DNA of 64,000 bases from Winslowiella toletana (GCF_032164335.1 NZ_CP134152.1:2170001-2234000), one strand, 5' to 3'. Shown: positions 29,483 through 40,418, counted from the first letter of the stretch. The notes: generated by a model from the letters alone, not told the origin. A program made the numbers and translations.

Positions 29483-30346
29483 TTATTTCAGCTCAATAAT
29501 TGGATATTTGCCGCTGAGCAGTGGGCGACAAAGAATCTTGTAGCCGTCGTTATCAAACCCCTTCGGCGTGACGCACAGCGCCGATGCCTCACTGATATCA
29601 CTGACCGAACCGAGATAGAACCAGTGATCGATGATGTGAATCTGCGTTTCTGCCGGTCCTTTCTCCACTAAACCTATCGCTCCCCGATAAGGCCAGCAGA
29701 CAACGCGCACCTGCTCCAGCGCCGCCAGCAGGCGTTGCTGATGCGCCTCTTCACTCTCTTTACCGCAGCATGCCCCGGCGCAGCGCCCAAGGCTGGCGCG
29801 AAAGCAACCGCGACCTTTGCTGAGCTTTTCCAGACCCAGCAGGCCATAACAGAGGCGCTGTTCGTCGGCTATTTTCTTTAACTGCTCAAGGGCGGCAAAG
29901 CGGCTGGCATACAGACCAAACAGATTGGGCGAAGTGGAGAAATCCAGCTCTTTGGCATACACCACGGCGGGTTTGCTGTCGGTTAACTGGAGTGAGCAGA
30001 GCTGACGATTTTTACGCAGTCGTTTATTAAATAGCGGCTGCTGAGTTTTGATCATCTGCGCCTCCAGCAGCAGCGCACCCAGTTCACCTGCGGTGGTGAT
30101 CCAGCTGATGCGTCGCGCCTGGCGCAGCATTCTGGCTTCGTCGGTGGTGCGAAAATGTGACATCACCCGGGTGCGCAGGTTGACACTCTTACCGATATAC
30201 AGCGGCATGACTTCACTGTCACCGTGAAAAAAATAGACGCCGGGCAGGTTGGGGAGCTCATCCAGCCAGCTGCGCAGGTGTTCAGGATATTCATAAATTG
30301 TGGCTGGTTCAAAATCCAGCCGATGACTTGCGACTCGCCTTACCAC
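29483..30346 (-). CDS. cho: Excinuclease Cho (UvrC-like endonuclease)
   Basis: 287 residues with a GIY-YIG nuclease domain near the start (LPNLPGVYFFHGDSEVMPLYIGKSVNLRTRV) and the UvrC-type Cys-rich part (GRGCFRASLGRCAGACCGKES). Cho makes the 3' incision on bulky lesions together with UvrAB. A LexA box lies just upstream, in line with its SOS induction in E. coli. Length close to E. coli Cho (295). Confidence 0.93.
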   Translation of the reverse strand: MVRRVASHRLDFEPATIYEYPEHLRSWLDELPNLPGVYFFHGDSEVMPLYIGKSVNLRTRVMSHFRTTDEARMLRQARRISWITTAGELGALLLEAQMIKTQQPLFNKRLRKNRQLCSLQLTDSKPAVVYAKELDFSTSPNLFGLYASRFAALEQLKKIADEQRLCYGLLGLEKLSKGRGCFRASLGRCAGACCGKESEEAHQQRLLAALEQVRVVCWPYRGAIGLVEKGPAETQIHIIDHWFYLGSVSDISEASALCVTPKGFDNDGYKILCRPLLSGKYPIIELK

Positions 30347-30361
30347 TCTGTACTCCGGTTA

Positions 30362-30377
30362 CTGGTTACTTATCCAG
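30362..30377 (-). promoter_or_regulatory. LexA (SOS) box of cho
   Basis: Minus-strand CTGGATAAGTAACCAG fits CTG-N10-CAG, 16 bases upstream of the cho start codon. Confidence 0.78.
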
Positions 30378-30477
30378 TATAGCAGCTGAAGGGAGAACAA
30401 AAAAGAGTCAGTGGGGAGCATCTGGAAGGCGCTGTATTTTGCGGGCGGCGAGAGCACCGCCCGAATGAATCAGGGGA

Positions 30478-31305
30478 TTATTTTTTCCAGAAATCGTCAA
30501 ACACGGTGATCGGTGGGCGGCGTTTATGTTCGGTTTTCAAATACCAGCCCTCAATAATTTTCGCCGTCTGCTGTTCGAGTTGTTTGCCTTCCAGATACTG
30601 ATCAATCTGCTGGTAAGTGACGCCCAGCGCCACCTCATCCTGCAAACCAGGTCGGTCATCTTCCAGATCGGCAGTCGGCTGTTTCAGATACAGATGCTCC
30701 GGGCAGCCCAACGCTTCCAGCAGCTGTTTACCCTGACCCTTATGCAGACGGAAAATCGGGTTAATATCAGTGCCGCCATCGCCGTATTTGGTGAAGAAGC
30801 CGGTCAGCGCTTCTGCGGCGTGATCGGTACCGACCACCACGCCAGCGTTCATGCCAGCAATGCTGTATTGCGCCTTCATTCTTTCACGGGCTTTTTCATT
30901 ACCGCGAATAAAATCGGAGAGGATGACGCCGGCCTGCTTCAGCGCTTTTTCACTGGCCAGCACCGCTTCCTTGATATTGACAGTCAGCACCTGGTCAGGC
31001 TGAATGAAATCGATGGCGTCCTGACAATCCTGCTCATCAGCCTGCACGCCATAAGGCAGGCGCACCGCAATAAAGCGATAATCGCCGTTACCGGTTTCTG
31101 CACGCAGTTCGTTAATCGCCATCTGACACAATTTGCCGGTTAGCGTGGAGTCCTGGCCGCCGCTGATGCCCAATACTAAGGATTGTATAAACGGGTAGGT
31201 TTTCAGATAAGACTTCAGAAATTCAACGCTGGTGCGGATCTCTTGCTGCGCGTCGATGACCGGCTTAACGCCGAGTGCTGCGATAATGTCTTGCTGCAGT
31301 GCCAT
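30478..31305 (-). CDS. nadE: Ammonia-dependent NAD synthetase
   Basis: 275 residues, identical in length to E. coli NadE. The PP-loop [12 protein letters not shown] (about 47), [20 protein letters not shown] and [16 protein letters not shown] are conserved. It amidates deamido-NAD to NAD using ammonia and ATP. Monocistronic, with a GC-rich inverted repeat (30443-30462) after the stop. Confidence 0.96.
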   Translation of the reverse strand: MALQQDIIAALGVKPVIDAQQEIRTSVEFLKSYLKTYPFIQSLVLGISGGQDSTLTGKLCQMAINELRAETGNGDYRFIAVRLPYGVQADEQDCQDAIDFIQPDQVLTVNIKEAVLASEKALKQAGVILSDFIRGNEKARERMKAQYSIAGMNAGVVVGTDHAAEALTGFFTKYGDGGTDINPIFRLHKGQGKQLLEALGCPEHLYLKQPTADLEDDRPGLQDEVALGVTYQQIDQYLEGKQLEQQTAKIIEGWYLKTEHKRRPPITVFDDFWKK

Positions 31306-31409
31306 GAACCTCTCCTCAAATCAGTTACGAAAGCGTTGCTTAAAGCTAACGCGCATCGGGCGAAACGACAAGTCACAATCCCTGTCGCTTCGCATCAAAT
31401 GCTGTTAAA

Positions 31410-32600
31410 TCAGGCAGTTTTCGGTTTTTTGGCTAACAGTGTGAACATGATAATCGCCAGCATATAGCAGCCAAAAATCGTCATGTTCATAGTCAGCACC
31501 GACGTTCCGCCAATACCGGTGACCGGCACGCTGATTGCCCCGAGGGTGAACATGGTCACCCCAATCACTGCGGAAGCACTTCCGGCACGATGCCCCTGAC
31601 TTTGCATCGCCAGTGATGACGCAGTGGTGGCAATCACGCCATTACTGGCGACGCTAAAGAACAGTGCGACTAACACCAGCGGTAGTGCGGCACCGCTGAA
31701 TCCTGCCAGTAGCAGAGTAGCGGAAGAGATCAATGCCAGCGTCAGGCCGCCTTTCAGCACCCGGTATTCACCCCACAGCGGACAGAGTCGCGCACTGGTT
31801 TGTGAAGCAATGATCAGGCCAACACCGTTGGCGGCAAAACAGAGGCTGAACGCCTGCGGCGACATACCATAAAGTTCCTGAAGCACAAAGGGGGATGCAC
31901 CGATATAGGCGAACATGCCAGACATCATAAAGCCCTGCGTCAGGCAGAAGCCCATAAATGGGCGATGCTTCACCACCTCGCCGAGTGCCGCCCAGGCAGA
32001 AAACAGGCTGCCCTGACTGCGTTTTTCTGGCGGTAGCGTCTCTGTTAATTTAGTGCGGGCCAGCACCAGCAGCAGAATGGCAATCAGCGCCAGTATCATA
32101 AACAGCCCGCGCCAGTCGAAGAAGGCCATCAGTGCGCCGCCCATCACCGGTGCGGCAATCGGTGCCAGGCCATTGACCAGCATCAGCATCGCGAAGAAAC
32201 GCGTCAGTTCATGGCCGCTGTACATATCACGCGCGATAGCACGCGACAGCACCGCACCACCGGCGGCAGAAAGCCCTTCAAACAGCCGCGCCAGTAGCAG
32301 CTGATTAATATCCTGTGCCAGCGCGCAGCCGACGGAAGCGATACACAACAGTACCAGCGACAGTAACAGTGGGCGAATACGACCATATTTGTCACTCATC
32401 GGGCCGAAAATCAGCTGGCCCGCACCGAGGCCAAGCAGGCCGGCGGTCAGGCTTAGCTGCGCGGTGGCGGTGGGGGTGTTCAGATCGCGCGCCAGTTCCG
32501 GCAGCGCGGGTAAGTAAAGGTCAATACATAACGGCCCGAGTGCCGCCAGTAAGCCAAGGGTAATCGCATAGCCAATGCGACCAGGATGTGCAGGTGTCAT
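31410..32600 (-). CDS. Bcr/CflA-family MFS drug-efflux transporter
   Basis: 396 residues with about 12 membrane segments. Markers of DHA1 Bcr/CflA proteins are IDLYLPALPELARDL (motif D region), LIFGPMSDKYGRIRPL (motif A) and GAVLSRAIARDMYSG (motif B). Members export chloramphenicol-like drugs, bicyclomycin or sulfonamides; the substrate here is unknown. Its start overlaps the stop of the TetR gene (ATGA), so the two form one operon. Confidence 0.9.
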   Translation of the reverse strand: MTPAHPGRIGYAITLGLLAALGPLCIDLYLPALPELARDLNTPTATAQLSLTAGLLGLGAGQLIFGPMSDKYGRIRPLLLSLVLLCIASVGCALAQDINQLLLARLFEGLSAAGGAVLSRAIARDMYSGHELTRFFAMLMLVNGLAPIAAPVMGGALMAFFDWRGLFMILALIAILLLVLARTKLTETLPPEKRSQGSLFSAWAALGEVVKHRPFMGFCLTQGFMMSGMFAYIGASPFVLQELYGMSPQAFSLCFAANGVGLIIASQTSARLCPLWGEYRVLKGGLTLALISSATLLLAGFSGAALPLVLVALFFSVASNGVIATTASSLAMQSQGHRAGSASAVIGVTMFTLGAISVPVTGIGGTSVLTMNMTIFGCYMLAIIMFTLLAKKPKTA

Positions 32601-33172
32601 TTATCTTCTGTCTCGAATAGTTGTTTAATCAGTTGCTGGTAAATCGTGTGGAGCCGATCCGCGGATGCTTTTTGTGGCGTCAGCCGGCGAAAAGCGGTGC
32701 CTTCCACCATCACCGCCAGCACTTCCACGCAGGCACGCAGTTTCTCCTCGCTGAACTGCGGATAATCCTGTTGCAGAGTCTGCATTGCATGGTCAAACAT
32801 GCGGCTGTCTGCTTCGACCAGCATGCTGGCGACGCGCGGATTACGCGTAGCTTCCGCCGCCACTTCCAGCATCAGCGCCTCGTCGTCTTCATCAGTAACC
32901 TGACGCCAGGCAAGCAGTGCCGGCAGCCTTGGCGTATGGCTGTTCACCACAACTTCAGCCATGCGGTCATCAATAATTCTCTTTACCATCTGTTCGATAA
33001 TCGCATCTTTATTCGTAAAGTAGCGATAGATCTGGCCGACGCTAAGCTGCGCTTCACCGGCCAGCTGCGCCATACTGGCGGCGTGAAAACCGGACTGACG
33101 AAAACAGCGCCGCGCCGCAGTGATAATGTCATCCTGGCGCTGACGATGGCGGGCATCGCGTTCAAGGTTCAT
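32597..33172 (-). CDS. TetR-family repressor of the adjacent MFS efflux gene
   Basis: 191 residues from ATG 33172 (GGAA six bases upstream). The N-terminal helix-turn-helix is typical (IITAARRCFRQSGFHAASMAQL, VGQIYRYFTNKDAI); the rest is the ligand-binding helical domain. The frame extends to 33226, but a 20-bp palindrome at 33187-33206 would then lie inside the gene; the shorter start leaves it as an operator. It probably represses itself and the downstream transporter. Confidence 0.85.
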   Translation of the reverse strand: MNLERDARHRQRQDDIITAARRCFRQSGFHAASMAQLAGEAQLSVGQIYRYFTNKDAIIEQMVKRIIDDRMAEVVVNSHTPRLPALLAWRQVTDEDDEALMLEVAAEATRNPRVASMLVEADSRMFDHAMQTLQQDYPQFSEEKLRACVEVLAVMVEGTAFRRLTPQKASADRLHTIYQQLIKQLFETEDK

Positions 33173-33186
33173 ATCAAATTCCGGGT

Positions 33187-33206
33187 GAGTGTGAACGTTC
33201 ATTCTC
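33187..33206. promoter_or_regulatory. Putative TetR-family operator
   Basis: GAG-N2-TGAACGTTCA-N2-CTC: a perfect 10-bp palindrome with symmetric outer GAG/CTC. It lies 15 bp upstream of the chosen repressor start, as expected for autorepression. Confidence 0.6.
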
Positions 33207-33387
33207 ATTCGCAGCATTATACCCAAGCCGTCTGCGAATCCCAGCCCTTTTATCCGCCGCCGCTTCCAGCTGAGCGGGGCTGTATCAGCGGAGTCCTAAA
33301 AACCAAAAATTAACGGCATAAACTTGATAAATCAGCATTTATATTCCAGGCTTAAATTCGCATGGATAATAAATGAGGAATAACAAG

Positions 33388-33723
33388 ATGACTAAAGTAA
33401 CGGGACTTATTGGTGCTGCAGTGGCTCTGGCGATGTTATCTGGCTGTACGGCTTATGATCGTGCAGAAAGCTACGTCACCAAACCGGTGGTGAAGGACGT
33501 CAAGAAAGGGATGACACGTGACCAGGTTCGCCAGATTGCCGGCGCTCCGTCTACTGAAATCACCATGGTACACGCGCGCGGTACTTGCCAGACTTATGTG
33601 CTGGGCGAGCGTGACGGTAAAGCACAGACTTACTTCGTCAGCTACAGCGACACTGGCCGTGTGATGAACTATGGCTTCCAGAGCTGTAAAGACTACGATA
33701 CCGATCCGCAGGTTAATCAGTAA
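33388..33723 (+). CDS. osmE: Osmotically inducible lipoprotein OsmE
   Basis: 111 residues from ATG 33388 (AGGA eight bases upstream; the ATG at 33373 precedes this ribosome site). Lipoprotein signal with lipobox LSGC, then a BamE/SmpA-like fold ([42 protein letters not shown]). OsmE is an envelope lipoprotein induced by osmotic stress and stationary phase in E. coli. A strong terminator follows. Confidence 0.93.
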   Translation: MTKVTGLIGAAVALAMLSGCTAYDRAESYVTKPVVKDVKKGMTRDQVRQIAGAPSTEITMVHARGTCQTYVLGERDGKAQTYFVSYSDTGRVMNYGFQSCKDYDTDPQVNQ

Positions 33724-33745
33724 TTACTGCGCAGGTCTCTGATTT

Positions 33746-33780
33746 AAAAAAGCCGGGAACGTAATGTTCCCGGCTTTTTT
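33746..33780. terminator. Bidirectional terminator between osmE and katE
   Basis: AAAAAAGCCGGGAAC, loop GTAAT, GTTCCCGGCTTTTTT: a perfect 10-bp stem flanked by A and T runs, placed between convergent genes. Confidence 0.92.
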
Positions 33781-33856
33781 ATGGTTGTGATACCACAAGG
33801 CTGCAAACAGAGACAGTAATTGAAACCGGTGGCGAAATCGCCGCCGGTTAATCAGG

Positions 33857-36121
33857 TCAGGCCGGCACGCTCAGCGCTTTCTGGCTGCGTGACCAGATGC
33901 GGTGTGCGGCCATAAATGACAGAAACTCACTCATAAACAGGCCTTCTGCTTTGTCATCCGCAACAATGCCTTCTTCCTGCTCGTCATCCGCCAGCCCGAA
34001 CTGTGCTTTAAAGCGTCGTGCATCGCCGCTCAGCCCAATGACCTTCAAATGCTTATACGCTTCCAGCAGGTAGTAACGCGCATCGCCGCTCAGCAGCAGG
34101 GCGTCGATATTGCCATCCGGCACGATAACCGCATCAAAAGTAAGTGACGGCAGGCCGCTAAAGGTGGCGTCAATTGGCAGCGTTGAGCCATCATCAGCCC
34201 GGATTTGGCCCATGTGCGATGCCAGCAGTTTAGCGTGCACACCGCTGGCTTTCAGTTCCTGTAAAATCGCCAGTACATCAGCGGCTTTGACCCCATCGCT
34301 AATAAGCAGCGCCACCTGACGGCCCTTAACATTACCGCTTGGTACGGCATACAGGCTGAGGCTGGCATCCTTTTTCAGGCCATTAACGTCTTTTGGCGGC
34401 GCGGTGTGCAGTTTCTCATCTGACAGTGCGATACCCAGATTTTCCGCCACCGCGTTCGCCAGCGACACGTCGATATGCAACAGATGATCGACGACCCGTT
34501 CACGGATATAGGGGCGGGAGAGCTTGCCAAGTTCAAATGAGAAAGCATCAATTATATGCTGCTGCTCAACCGGCGTCTGGCTCAGCCAGAACAGACGTGG
34601 CTGCGAGTAATATTCGCCAAACGACGGACTGCGCTCGCGCACTTTATGGCCTTCAATCCGCTCCTGATAACTTTCAAAGCCGCCACGATGCGGTGCCGGT
34701 GGCGTTTCACGTGGCCAGTTATCATTGATTGAGTTAGGTTCGTAGTTAGCTGGATTAGTATCAATATCCTGCCGATGCATGCCGCCGCGCTGGAAGTTAT
34801 GATACGGGCAAACCGGGCGGTTAATCGGAATTTCGTGGAAATTCGGCCCGCCAAGACGGCTAATCTGGGTATCGGTGTAGGAGAACAGACGGCCCTGCAA
34901 CAGAGGATCGTTAGAGAAATCGAGGCCTGGTACAATATGGCCCGGGTGGAACGCCACTTGCTCAGTTTCAGCGAAAAAGTTATCCGGGTTACGATTCAGC
35001 ACCATTTTACCAATCAGTTCGACCGGTACCAGCTCCTCCGGGATCAGTTTGGTGGCATCCAGCAGATCAAAGTCGAACTTAAATTCATCCTCTTCCGGTA
35101 CCAGCTGAACGCCCAGCTCATATTCCGGGAAGTCTCCGGCTTCAATTGCTTCCCATAAATCGCGGCGGTGAAAGTCGGGATCGCGGCCAGTGAGCTTTTG
35201 CGACTCATCCCACAGTAATGACGCTTTACCCGCCACCGGTTTCCAGTGGAAGCGGACAAAGGTGCCTTTACCTTCGGCGTTGATCATCCGGAAGGTGTGA
35301 ATACCAAAGCCTTCCATGGTGCGATAACTGCGTGGAATACCGCGGTCCGACATCGCCCAAATCACGTTATGCAGCGTTTCTGGCTGTAGCGAGACGTAAT
35401 CCCAGAAGGTGTCGTGGGCGCTTTGACCCTGCGGCATTTCATTATGCGGCTCCGGCTTTACCGCATGAACAAAGTCGGGGAATTTATGGGCATCCTGAAT
35501 AAAGAACACTGGCGTGTTGTTGCCGACCAGATCGAAAACCCCTTCCTGGGTGTAAAACTTGGTGGCCCAGCCGCGAATATCACGCACGGTATCGGCGGAA
35601 CCGGCGCCACCCTGTACGGTAGAGAAGCGCACAAACACCGGCGTTACCGTATCAGGATCGCGCAGGAAGTCAGCTTTAGTAATATCACTCATATCGCGAT
35701 AGGGCTGAAAATAGCCGTGAGCAGCGGAACCGCGTGCGTGGACGATACGCTCTGGAATGCGTTCGTGGTCGAAGTGAGTGATTTTCTCCCGCAGAATAAA
35801 GTCTTCCAGCAGGGTTGGCCCACGAGTACCGGCACGCAGCGAATTCTGATCGTTTGCAATGCGAGTGCCCTGGTTGGTGGTCAGCGGAAAGTTTTCACCG
35901 CCTTTACGGTGCGCTTCAAGCTGGTCCAGCTTGGCGTTATGGGTATCTGGTGCTTTCAGGCTGCCTGGGGCGGTCGGCTGCTTGCCCGGTGCACTCGGCT
36001 CGGCTGAAGGTTTGTGAGAACCATCCGCTGGTGCCAGTGAACCAAGTCCGGGTTTTGCCGACTCAGGGCCTGTCGTTGGAGCATTGTGGCTCAGCTCCTT
36101 GCTGTCAGTTTCTTTCGACAT
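33857..36121 (-). CDS. katE: Large-subunit monofunctional catalase HPII
   Basis: 754 residues, as in E. coli (753). The start [13 protein letters not shown] at 36121 has GGGAG nine bases upstream; the open frame to 36157 is ignored. The catalytic His is in [16 protein letters not shown], the Asn in [14 protein letters not shown] and the proximal Tyr in [16 protein letters not shown]. The C-terminal 150 residues form the class I amidotransferase-like domain of large catalases ([20 protein letters not shown]). It breaks down hydrogen peroxide; in E. coli it depends on sigma S. Confidence 0.96.
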   Translation of the reverse strand: MSKETDSKELSHNAPTTGPESAKPGLGSLAPADGSHKPSAEPSAPGKQPTAPGSLKAPDTHNAKLDQLEAHRKGGENFPLTTNQGTRIANDQNSLRAGTRGPTLLEDFILREKITHFDHERIPERIVHARGSAAHGYFQPYRDMSDITKADFLRDPDTVTPVFVRFSTVQGGAGSADTVRDIRGWATKFYTQEGVFDLVGNNTPVFFIQDAHKFPDFVHAVKPEPHNEMPQGQSAHDTFWDYVSLQPETLHNVIWAMSDRGIPRSYRTMEGFGIHTFRMINAEGKGTFVRFHWKPVAGKASLLWDESQKLTGRDPDFHRRDLWEAIEAGDFPEYELGVQLVPEEDEFKFDFDLLDATKLIPEELVPVELIGKMVLNRNPDNFFAETEQVAFHPGHIVPGLDFSNDPLLQGRLFSYTDTQISRLGGPNFHEIPINRPVCPYHNFQRGGMHRQDIDTNPANYEPNSINDNWPRETPPAPHRGGFESYQERIEGHKVRERSPSFGEYYSQPRLFWLSQTPVEQQHIIDAFSFELGKLSRPYIRERVVDHLLHIDVSLANAVAENLGIALSDEKLHTAPPKDVNGLKKDASLSLYAVPSGNVKGRQVALLISDGVKAADVLAILQELKASGVHAKLLASHMGQIRADDGSTLPIDATFSGLPSLTFDAVIVPDGNIDALLLSGDARYYLLEAYKHLKVIGLSGDARRFKAQFGLADDEQEEGIVADDKAEGLFMSEFLSFMAAHRIWSRSQKALSVPA

Positions 36122-36277
36122 GATGTAGTGCTCCCGTTGATGTCGTGTTTTAGGCATCCTTAACTATAGAACAGTGGCGTTTATACGCCTGCAAAGTTCA
36201 TGGATATGTCACAACATGCCAGAAATCAGCGGAGGGAAGCGGGGAAAAGAGCTGTAAGGATTTGTTTCGCGGATAAG

Positions 36278-36302
36278 AAAAAGGCCGGAGATTCCGGCCT
36301 TT
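36278..36302 (-). terminator. Terminator of tcyP
   Basis: Minus strand AAAGGCCGGA, loop ATC, TCCGGCCTTT with trailing T-run, six bases after the tcyP stop codon. Confidence 0.88.
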
Positions 36303-36307
36303 AGCTA

Positions 36308-37699
36308 TTACTTGTGGATGAGTTCAGCGTGCTCGTCGCTGTTCAGCACCTTTTTATCGGTCAGTTTCAGCCAGCGACTGGTCAGCGAGCCGGCAGTCAT
36401 AGAACCATTAACGTTAAGCGCCGTACGGCCCATATCAATGAGCGGTTCGATTGAAATCAGCAGCGCAACCAGGGTAACCGGCAGGCCCATGGTTGGCAGC
36501 ACAATCAGTGCGGCAAAGGTGGCACCGCCACCGACGCCCGCGACACCGGCAGAGCTGAGCGTCACGATGCCCACCAGCGTGGCAATCCACAGCGGGTCGA
36601 GCGGGTTAATTCCCATGGTGGGTGCAACCATCACCGCCAGCATCGCCGGATACAGGCCAGCGCAGCCGTTCTGACCAATAGTGGCACCGAAAGATGCAGA
36701 GAAGCTGGCAATGGACTCAGGTACGCCAAGACGACGCGTTTGCGTCTCAATGCTCAGCGGAATACTGGCGGCGCTGGAGCGGCTGGTAAAGGCAAAGGTG
36801 ATCACCGGCCATACTTTACGGAAGAAGCGCATTGGATTGATGCCGTTTACCGACAGCAGCAGGGCGTGTACTGCAAACATAATCGCCAGGCCGAGGTATG
36901 ACGCCACCACAAAGCCACCGAGCTTAACGATGTCCTGCAGGTTAGAGCCGGCGACGACTTTGGTCATCAGTGCCAGCACGCCGTAAGGCGTCAGTTTCAT
37001 AATCAGGCGCACCAGCTTCATCACCCAGGATTGCAGAGTGTCGATAGCGGCCAGCACGCGCTGTCCTTTAACCTGGTCGTCTTTTAACAGCTGCAGTGCC
37101 GCCACGCCGAGGAAGGCAGCAAATATCACCACGCTGATAATCGAGGTCGGGCTGGCACCAGCCAGATCGGCAAACGGATTCTTCGGGACAAAAGAGAGCA
37201 GCAGCTGTGGCACGGTTAAATCAGCAACCTTACCGGCATAGTTGCTCTGAATTGCCACCAGGCGCGCGCTTTCCTGAGTGCCTTGCACCAGGCCTTCTGC
37301 CGTCAGGCCAAACAGCTGAGTGACAAACACGCCAACCAGCGCGGCGATCGCGGTGGTAAACAGCAGCACCCCAATGGTCAGAACGCTAATTTTACCCAGT
37401 GACGAAGCGTTATGCAGGCGGGCTACCGCGCTGAGAATCGAAGCGAAGACCAGCGGCATCACGATCATTTGCAGCAGCTGCACATAACCATTACCAACGA
37501 TATTAAACCAGCTAATCGACTCCTTCACCACGGCGGAGTTTTCGCCATAGATCAGTTGCAGGCCAAGGCCGAACAGTACGCCAAGCACCAGGCCGGCGAG
37601 AACTTTTTTCGACAGACTCCAGTTTGTGCGGCCGGTGCGTGCCAGCAGCACGATCAGCGCGAGAAAAACCACGATATTCAGAATCAGCGGTAGATTCAT
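36308..37699 (-). CDS. tcyP: L-cystine/dicarboxylate-type symporter TcyP (YdjN)
   Basis: 463 residues, the E. coli length, from ATG 37699 behind GGAGAAATGGG. DAACS family: [51 protein letters not shown] (the serine-rich re-entrant loop) and [21 protein letters not shown]. It imports L-cystine with cations across the inner membrane. The frame is open to 37774 upstream without a better start. Confidence 0.94.
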   Translation of the reverse strand: MNLPLILNIVVFLALIVLLARTGRTNWSLSKKVLAGLVLGVLFGLGLQLIYGENSAVVKESISWFNIVGNGYVQLLQMIVMPLVFASILSAVARLHNASSLGKISVLTIGVLLFTTAIAALVGVFVTQLFGLTAEGLVQGTQESARLVAIQSNYAGKVADLTVPQLLLSFVPKNPFADLAGASPTSIISVVIFAAFLGVAALQLLKDDQVKGQRVLAAIDTLQSWVMKLVRLIMKLTPYGVLALMTKVVAGSNLQDIVKLGGFVVASYLGLAIMFAVHALLLSVNGINPMRFFRKVWPVITFAFTSRSSAASIPLSIETQTRRLGVPESIASFSASFGATIGQNGCAGLYPAMLAVMVAPTMGINPLDPLWIATLVGIVTLSSAGVAGVGGGATFAALIVLPTMGLPVTLVALLISIEPLIDMGRTALNVNGSMTAGSLTSRWLKLTDKKVLNSDEHAELIHK

Positions 37700-37869
37700 C
37701 CCATTTCTCCGGTGAAGGGCAATCCGTGACGCTTTGGCGCGGATCACCAAATGGCGATATTTTATATCGCGCAAAAAGATTTATTAGCGGGGGATATTAT
37801 CAGTTGTATGAAGCGCAGCATTATATCCAAAAGTAATGGGCTATAACCTTTTGATATTAAATTGTATAA

Positions 37870-38460
37870 TTATTGTGCTAACTGTTTATTGGTTATTCGA
37901 TTGATGCCATCTTGCACGGAATTAATTATCTGCGCGGGCCAGCCATGGGTGCCTAAATAAGGCTGTTCCGGCGAAAACCAGATGGCGTAGCCGACCAGTG
38001 CCAGGCAGAGTGCACGTTCAAGCTGATTGCCTTTCTGGCTGTTAAGCAGCGGCAGGCGAAAGCGCCAGCGGCAAGGCCATAATAGCGGCACACCGGCGGG
38101 CGTCAGCATATCGGCAATAATATGGCTGAGGTAGCCGAGCACCATGCCCTGTAATACGTCGGCGGGTACCGGCCAGTCGGCGGGCACATTAATCTGAAAC
38201 AGCGCCAGCCCACCCAGCACCGCCAGCAGGCTGTGGGTAAATCCACGATGGCCGAAGGCGCGGGATATCGGCACCGCGATCCATTTCAGCCGTTGGCCAA
38301 GCAGTGATTTTGGATGATCGATATCCGGTAACAGACAGGTCAGCAACGCAGCCGGAATCAGATGCCACCAGTCAGCGCTGGCCAGCACCGGCGTCAGCTC
38401 GGCGCGCTTGGCGAAAATTGCGCTGGCGATGGCAAAAATAATATGGCCTTCGGCCGTCAT
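37870..38460 (-). CDS. ydjM: SOS-regulated inner-membrane metal-dependent hydrolase-like protein YdjM
   Basis: 196 residues, matching E. coli YdjM in length and start (MTAEGHIIFAIASAIFAKRAELTP). It belongs to the YdjM/LexA-induced membrane family with several helices and conserved His/Asp (LLPDIDHPKSLLGQR, FGHRGFTHSLLAV, GYLSHIIADMLTPAG), which look like a metal site. The upstream frame to 38559 contains the LexA box and is therefore probably not coding. Function unknown beyond SOS induction. Confidence 0.92.
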   Translation of the reverse strand: MTAEGHIIFAIASAIFAKRAELTPVLASADWWHLIPAALLTCLLPDIDHPKSLLGQRLKWIAVPISRAFGHRGFTHSLLAVLGGLALFQINVPADWPVPADVLQGMVLGYLSHIIADMLTPAGVPLLWPCRWRFRLPLLNSQKGNQLERALCLALVGYAIWFSPEQPYLGTHGWPAQIINSVQDGINRITNKQLAQ

Positions 38461-38481
38461 GGGGATAACCTGGCTGCATAG

Positions 38482-38497
38482 CTGTCGATGCATCCAG
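38482..38497 (-). promoter_or_regulatory. LexA (SOS) box of ydjM
   Basis: Minus strand CTGGATGCATCGACAG fits CTG-N10-CAG, 22 bp upstream of the ydjM start; E. coli ydjM is also LexA-controlled. Confidence 0.78.
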
Positions 38498-38633
38498 TAT
38501 AGGGGATATATCCAGTAGATTAAATATGTGACGCTGTAACTAAAGGTGAATTTTGTCACCTTTCTTCAGTAACACGGCAGTTCGATTTTCCGCGGGCGAC
38601 AGCGTTGCCGCCCAACGGCAGAAAACTGAAAGA

Positions 38634-39395
38634 TTAACGTGCCAGCCAGCCGCCATCCACCGCCAGCGTATAGCCGTTAACATAGTCTGAGGCTGATGAC
38701 GCAAGGAACACCACCGGCCCCATCATATCCTCTGGCTTTCCCCAGCGAGCAGCCGGAATACGGCCAAGAATTTCCTGGTTACGTCCTTCGTCATTACGGA
38801 TCTGTTCGGTGTTATTGGTCGCCATATAGCCGGGCGCAATGGCATTGACATTAATATGATGCGGTGCCCATTCATTGGCCATCAATTTGGTTAAGCCCAT
38901 TACGGCGCTTTTTGACGCCGTATAAGAAGGAACGCGGATGCCGCCCTGGAAGGAGAGCATCGAGGCGATATTAATGATCTTGCCGCCGTTGCCCTGTTTA
39001 ATAAACTGACGAGCGACCGACTGCGACAGAAAGAACAGGGTCTTACTGTTAATGTTCATCACATCGTCCCAGTCCTGCTCGCTAAATTCCAGTGCGTCCG
39101 CGCGGCGAATAATACCGGCATTATTAATCAGAATATCAATACGACCGAATGCGGCGATGGCCTGTTCAACCACCTGTGGCACCGTGGCGCTGTTGGTCAG
39201 ATCGGCTTCAATACTACAGAAACGGCGGCCAGTGGCTTCCACACGGGCCTGGGTTTCATCCGGAACGCTACGATTAACGCCAATAATATCGCAGCCCGCT
39301 TCGGCAAGGCCGACGGCCATTCCCTGACCTAAACCGGTGTTACAGCCGGTGACCAGCGCCACTTTGCCTTCCAGATTAAATGCATTAAGGATCAT
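38634..39395 (-). CDS. kduD: 2-dehydro-3-deoxy-D-gluconate 5-dehydrogenase
   Basis: 253 residues, classical short-chain dehydrogenase: NAD-binding TGCNTGLGQG, NNAG (ILINNAGIIRR), catalytic Ser (INIASMLSF) and YTASK. It reduces the diketo-deoxy sugar made by KduI to 2-keto-3-deoxygluconate in pectin and uronate breakdown. It lies 51 bp after kduI in one operon. A KdgR-like site precedes kduI. Confidence 0.95.
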   Translation of the reverse strand: MILNAFNLEGKVALVTGCNTGLGQGMAVGLAEAGCDIIGVNRSVPDETQARVEATGRRFCSIEADLTNSATVPQVVEQAIAAFGRIDILINNAGIIRRADALEFSEQDWDDVMNINSKTLFFLSQSVARQFIKQGNGGKIINIASMLSFQGGIRVPSYTASKSAVMGLTKLMANEWAPHHINVNAIAPGYMATNNTEQIRNDEGRNQEILGRIPAARWGKPEDMMGPVVFLASSASDYVNGYTLAVDGGWLAR

Positions 39396-39446
39396 ATTCG
39401 CTCTCTTTTTCTTCGGCCCGCTGGCCGCAACGTTGCTGATTAGCGC

Positions 39447-40283
39447 TTAGCGCAATTCGCTGACTTTGACGTGGTCCATATCGTCAAACACCTGATTCTC
39501 ACCGACCATGCCCCAGATAAAGGTGTAACGTTTGGTGCCGACCCCGGCATGAATCGACCAGCTTGGGGAGATAACCGCCTGTTCGTTATGCACCAATAAA
39601 TGACGGGTTTCCTGCGGCTGGCCGAGCATATGGAACACCGCGGTCTCTTCATCCATATCAAAGTAGAAGTAGACTTCCATCCGGCGCTCATGGGTATGAC
39701 AGGGCATGGTGTTCCACAGGCTGCCTTCTTCCAGCTGTGTCAGGCCCATTGTCAGTTGGCAGGTGGGCAACACCTCCGGGACGAGATATTTATTGATGGT
39801 GCGGCGGTTACTGGTCGCAGCATCACCGAGCGTGGTAGTGGCGGCTTCGTCGAGGGTAATTTTTTTGTCAGGATAGCGGTGGTGAGCAGGTGCGCTGTTG
39901 TAATAGAATTTGGCCGGTTTTGCCGCATCAACACTGCTGAAAACCACTGATTGTGCGCCCATACCGACATACAGCGCCTGCTGATGGTCAATCTCCCAGC
40001 ATTTACCATCCACTTCAATGATGCCCGCACCGCCAATATTAATGACGCCCAGTTCACGACGCTCAAGAAAGTAACTGACGCCCAGCTGTTTACCCACTTC
40101 ACTGCCAATGGTGACGCTTCGGCTTTGCGGCATCACGCCGCCGATAATTATGCGGTCGGTGTGGCTGTAGGTCATGGTGTAGTTATCGACAGCAAAAATA
40201 GTTTCAATAAGAAACTCTCCGCGCAGTCCGGCGGTATCGAGTTGTCTGGCGTGGTCGCGGTGAATGCTTTGACGAACGTGCAT
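39447..40283 (-). CDS. kduI: 5-keto-4-deoxyuronate isomerase
   Basis: 278 residues, the E. coli length, from ATG 40283 ([17 protein letters not shown]). A cupin with the zinc-binding [15 protein letters not shown] cluster (His, His, Glu) and a distal His in [15 protein letters not shown]. It isomerises 5-keto-4-deoxyuronate from pectin oligomers. An upstream in-frame start at 40340 would add 19 residues not seen in the family. First gene of kduID. Confidence 0.95.
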   Translation of the reverse strand: MHVRQSIHRDHARQLDTAGLRGEFLIETIFAVDNYTMTYSHTDRIIIGGVMPQSRSVTIGSEVGKQLGVSYFLERRELGVINIGGAGIIEVDGKCWEIDHQQALYVGMGAQSVVFSSVDAAKPAKFYYNSAPAHHRYPDKKITLDEAATTTLGDAATSNRRTINKYLVPEVLPTCQLTMGLTQLEEGSLWNTMPCHTHERRMEVYFYFDMDEETAVFHMLGQPQETRHLLVHNEQAVISPSWSIHAGVGTKRYTFIWGMVGENQVFDDMDHVKVSELR

Positions 40284-40362
40284 GTCGATGCCTCTCTGAT
40301 TCGGGTTAGCCGTGCGAAGCTGATAACCGATGATAGGCATGATGGGACGTTAATTCAATAAA

Positions 40363-40381
40363 AATGAAATGCTGTTTTATT
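40363..40381 (-). promoter_or_regulatory. Putative KdgR operator of kduID
   Basis: AATGAAATGCTGTTTTATT is close to the KdgR palindrome (AATGAAAC-N3-GTTTCATT). It lies 80 bp upstream of kduI, so pectin-type induction through KdgR is likely. Confidence 0.72.
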
Positions 40382-40418
40382 TATTATGTCGCGTGGATCA
40401 TATTTTTGCGACAGCAGA

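Noticed and set aside
30443..30462. Strong terminator of nadE
   Set aside because: GGGCGG/CCGCCC forms a stem, but no T-run follows on the minus strand; too weak to call.
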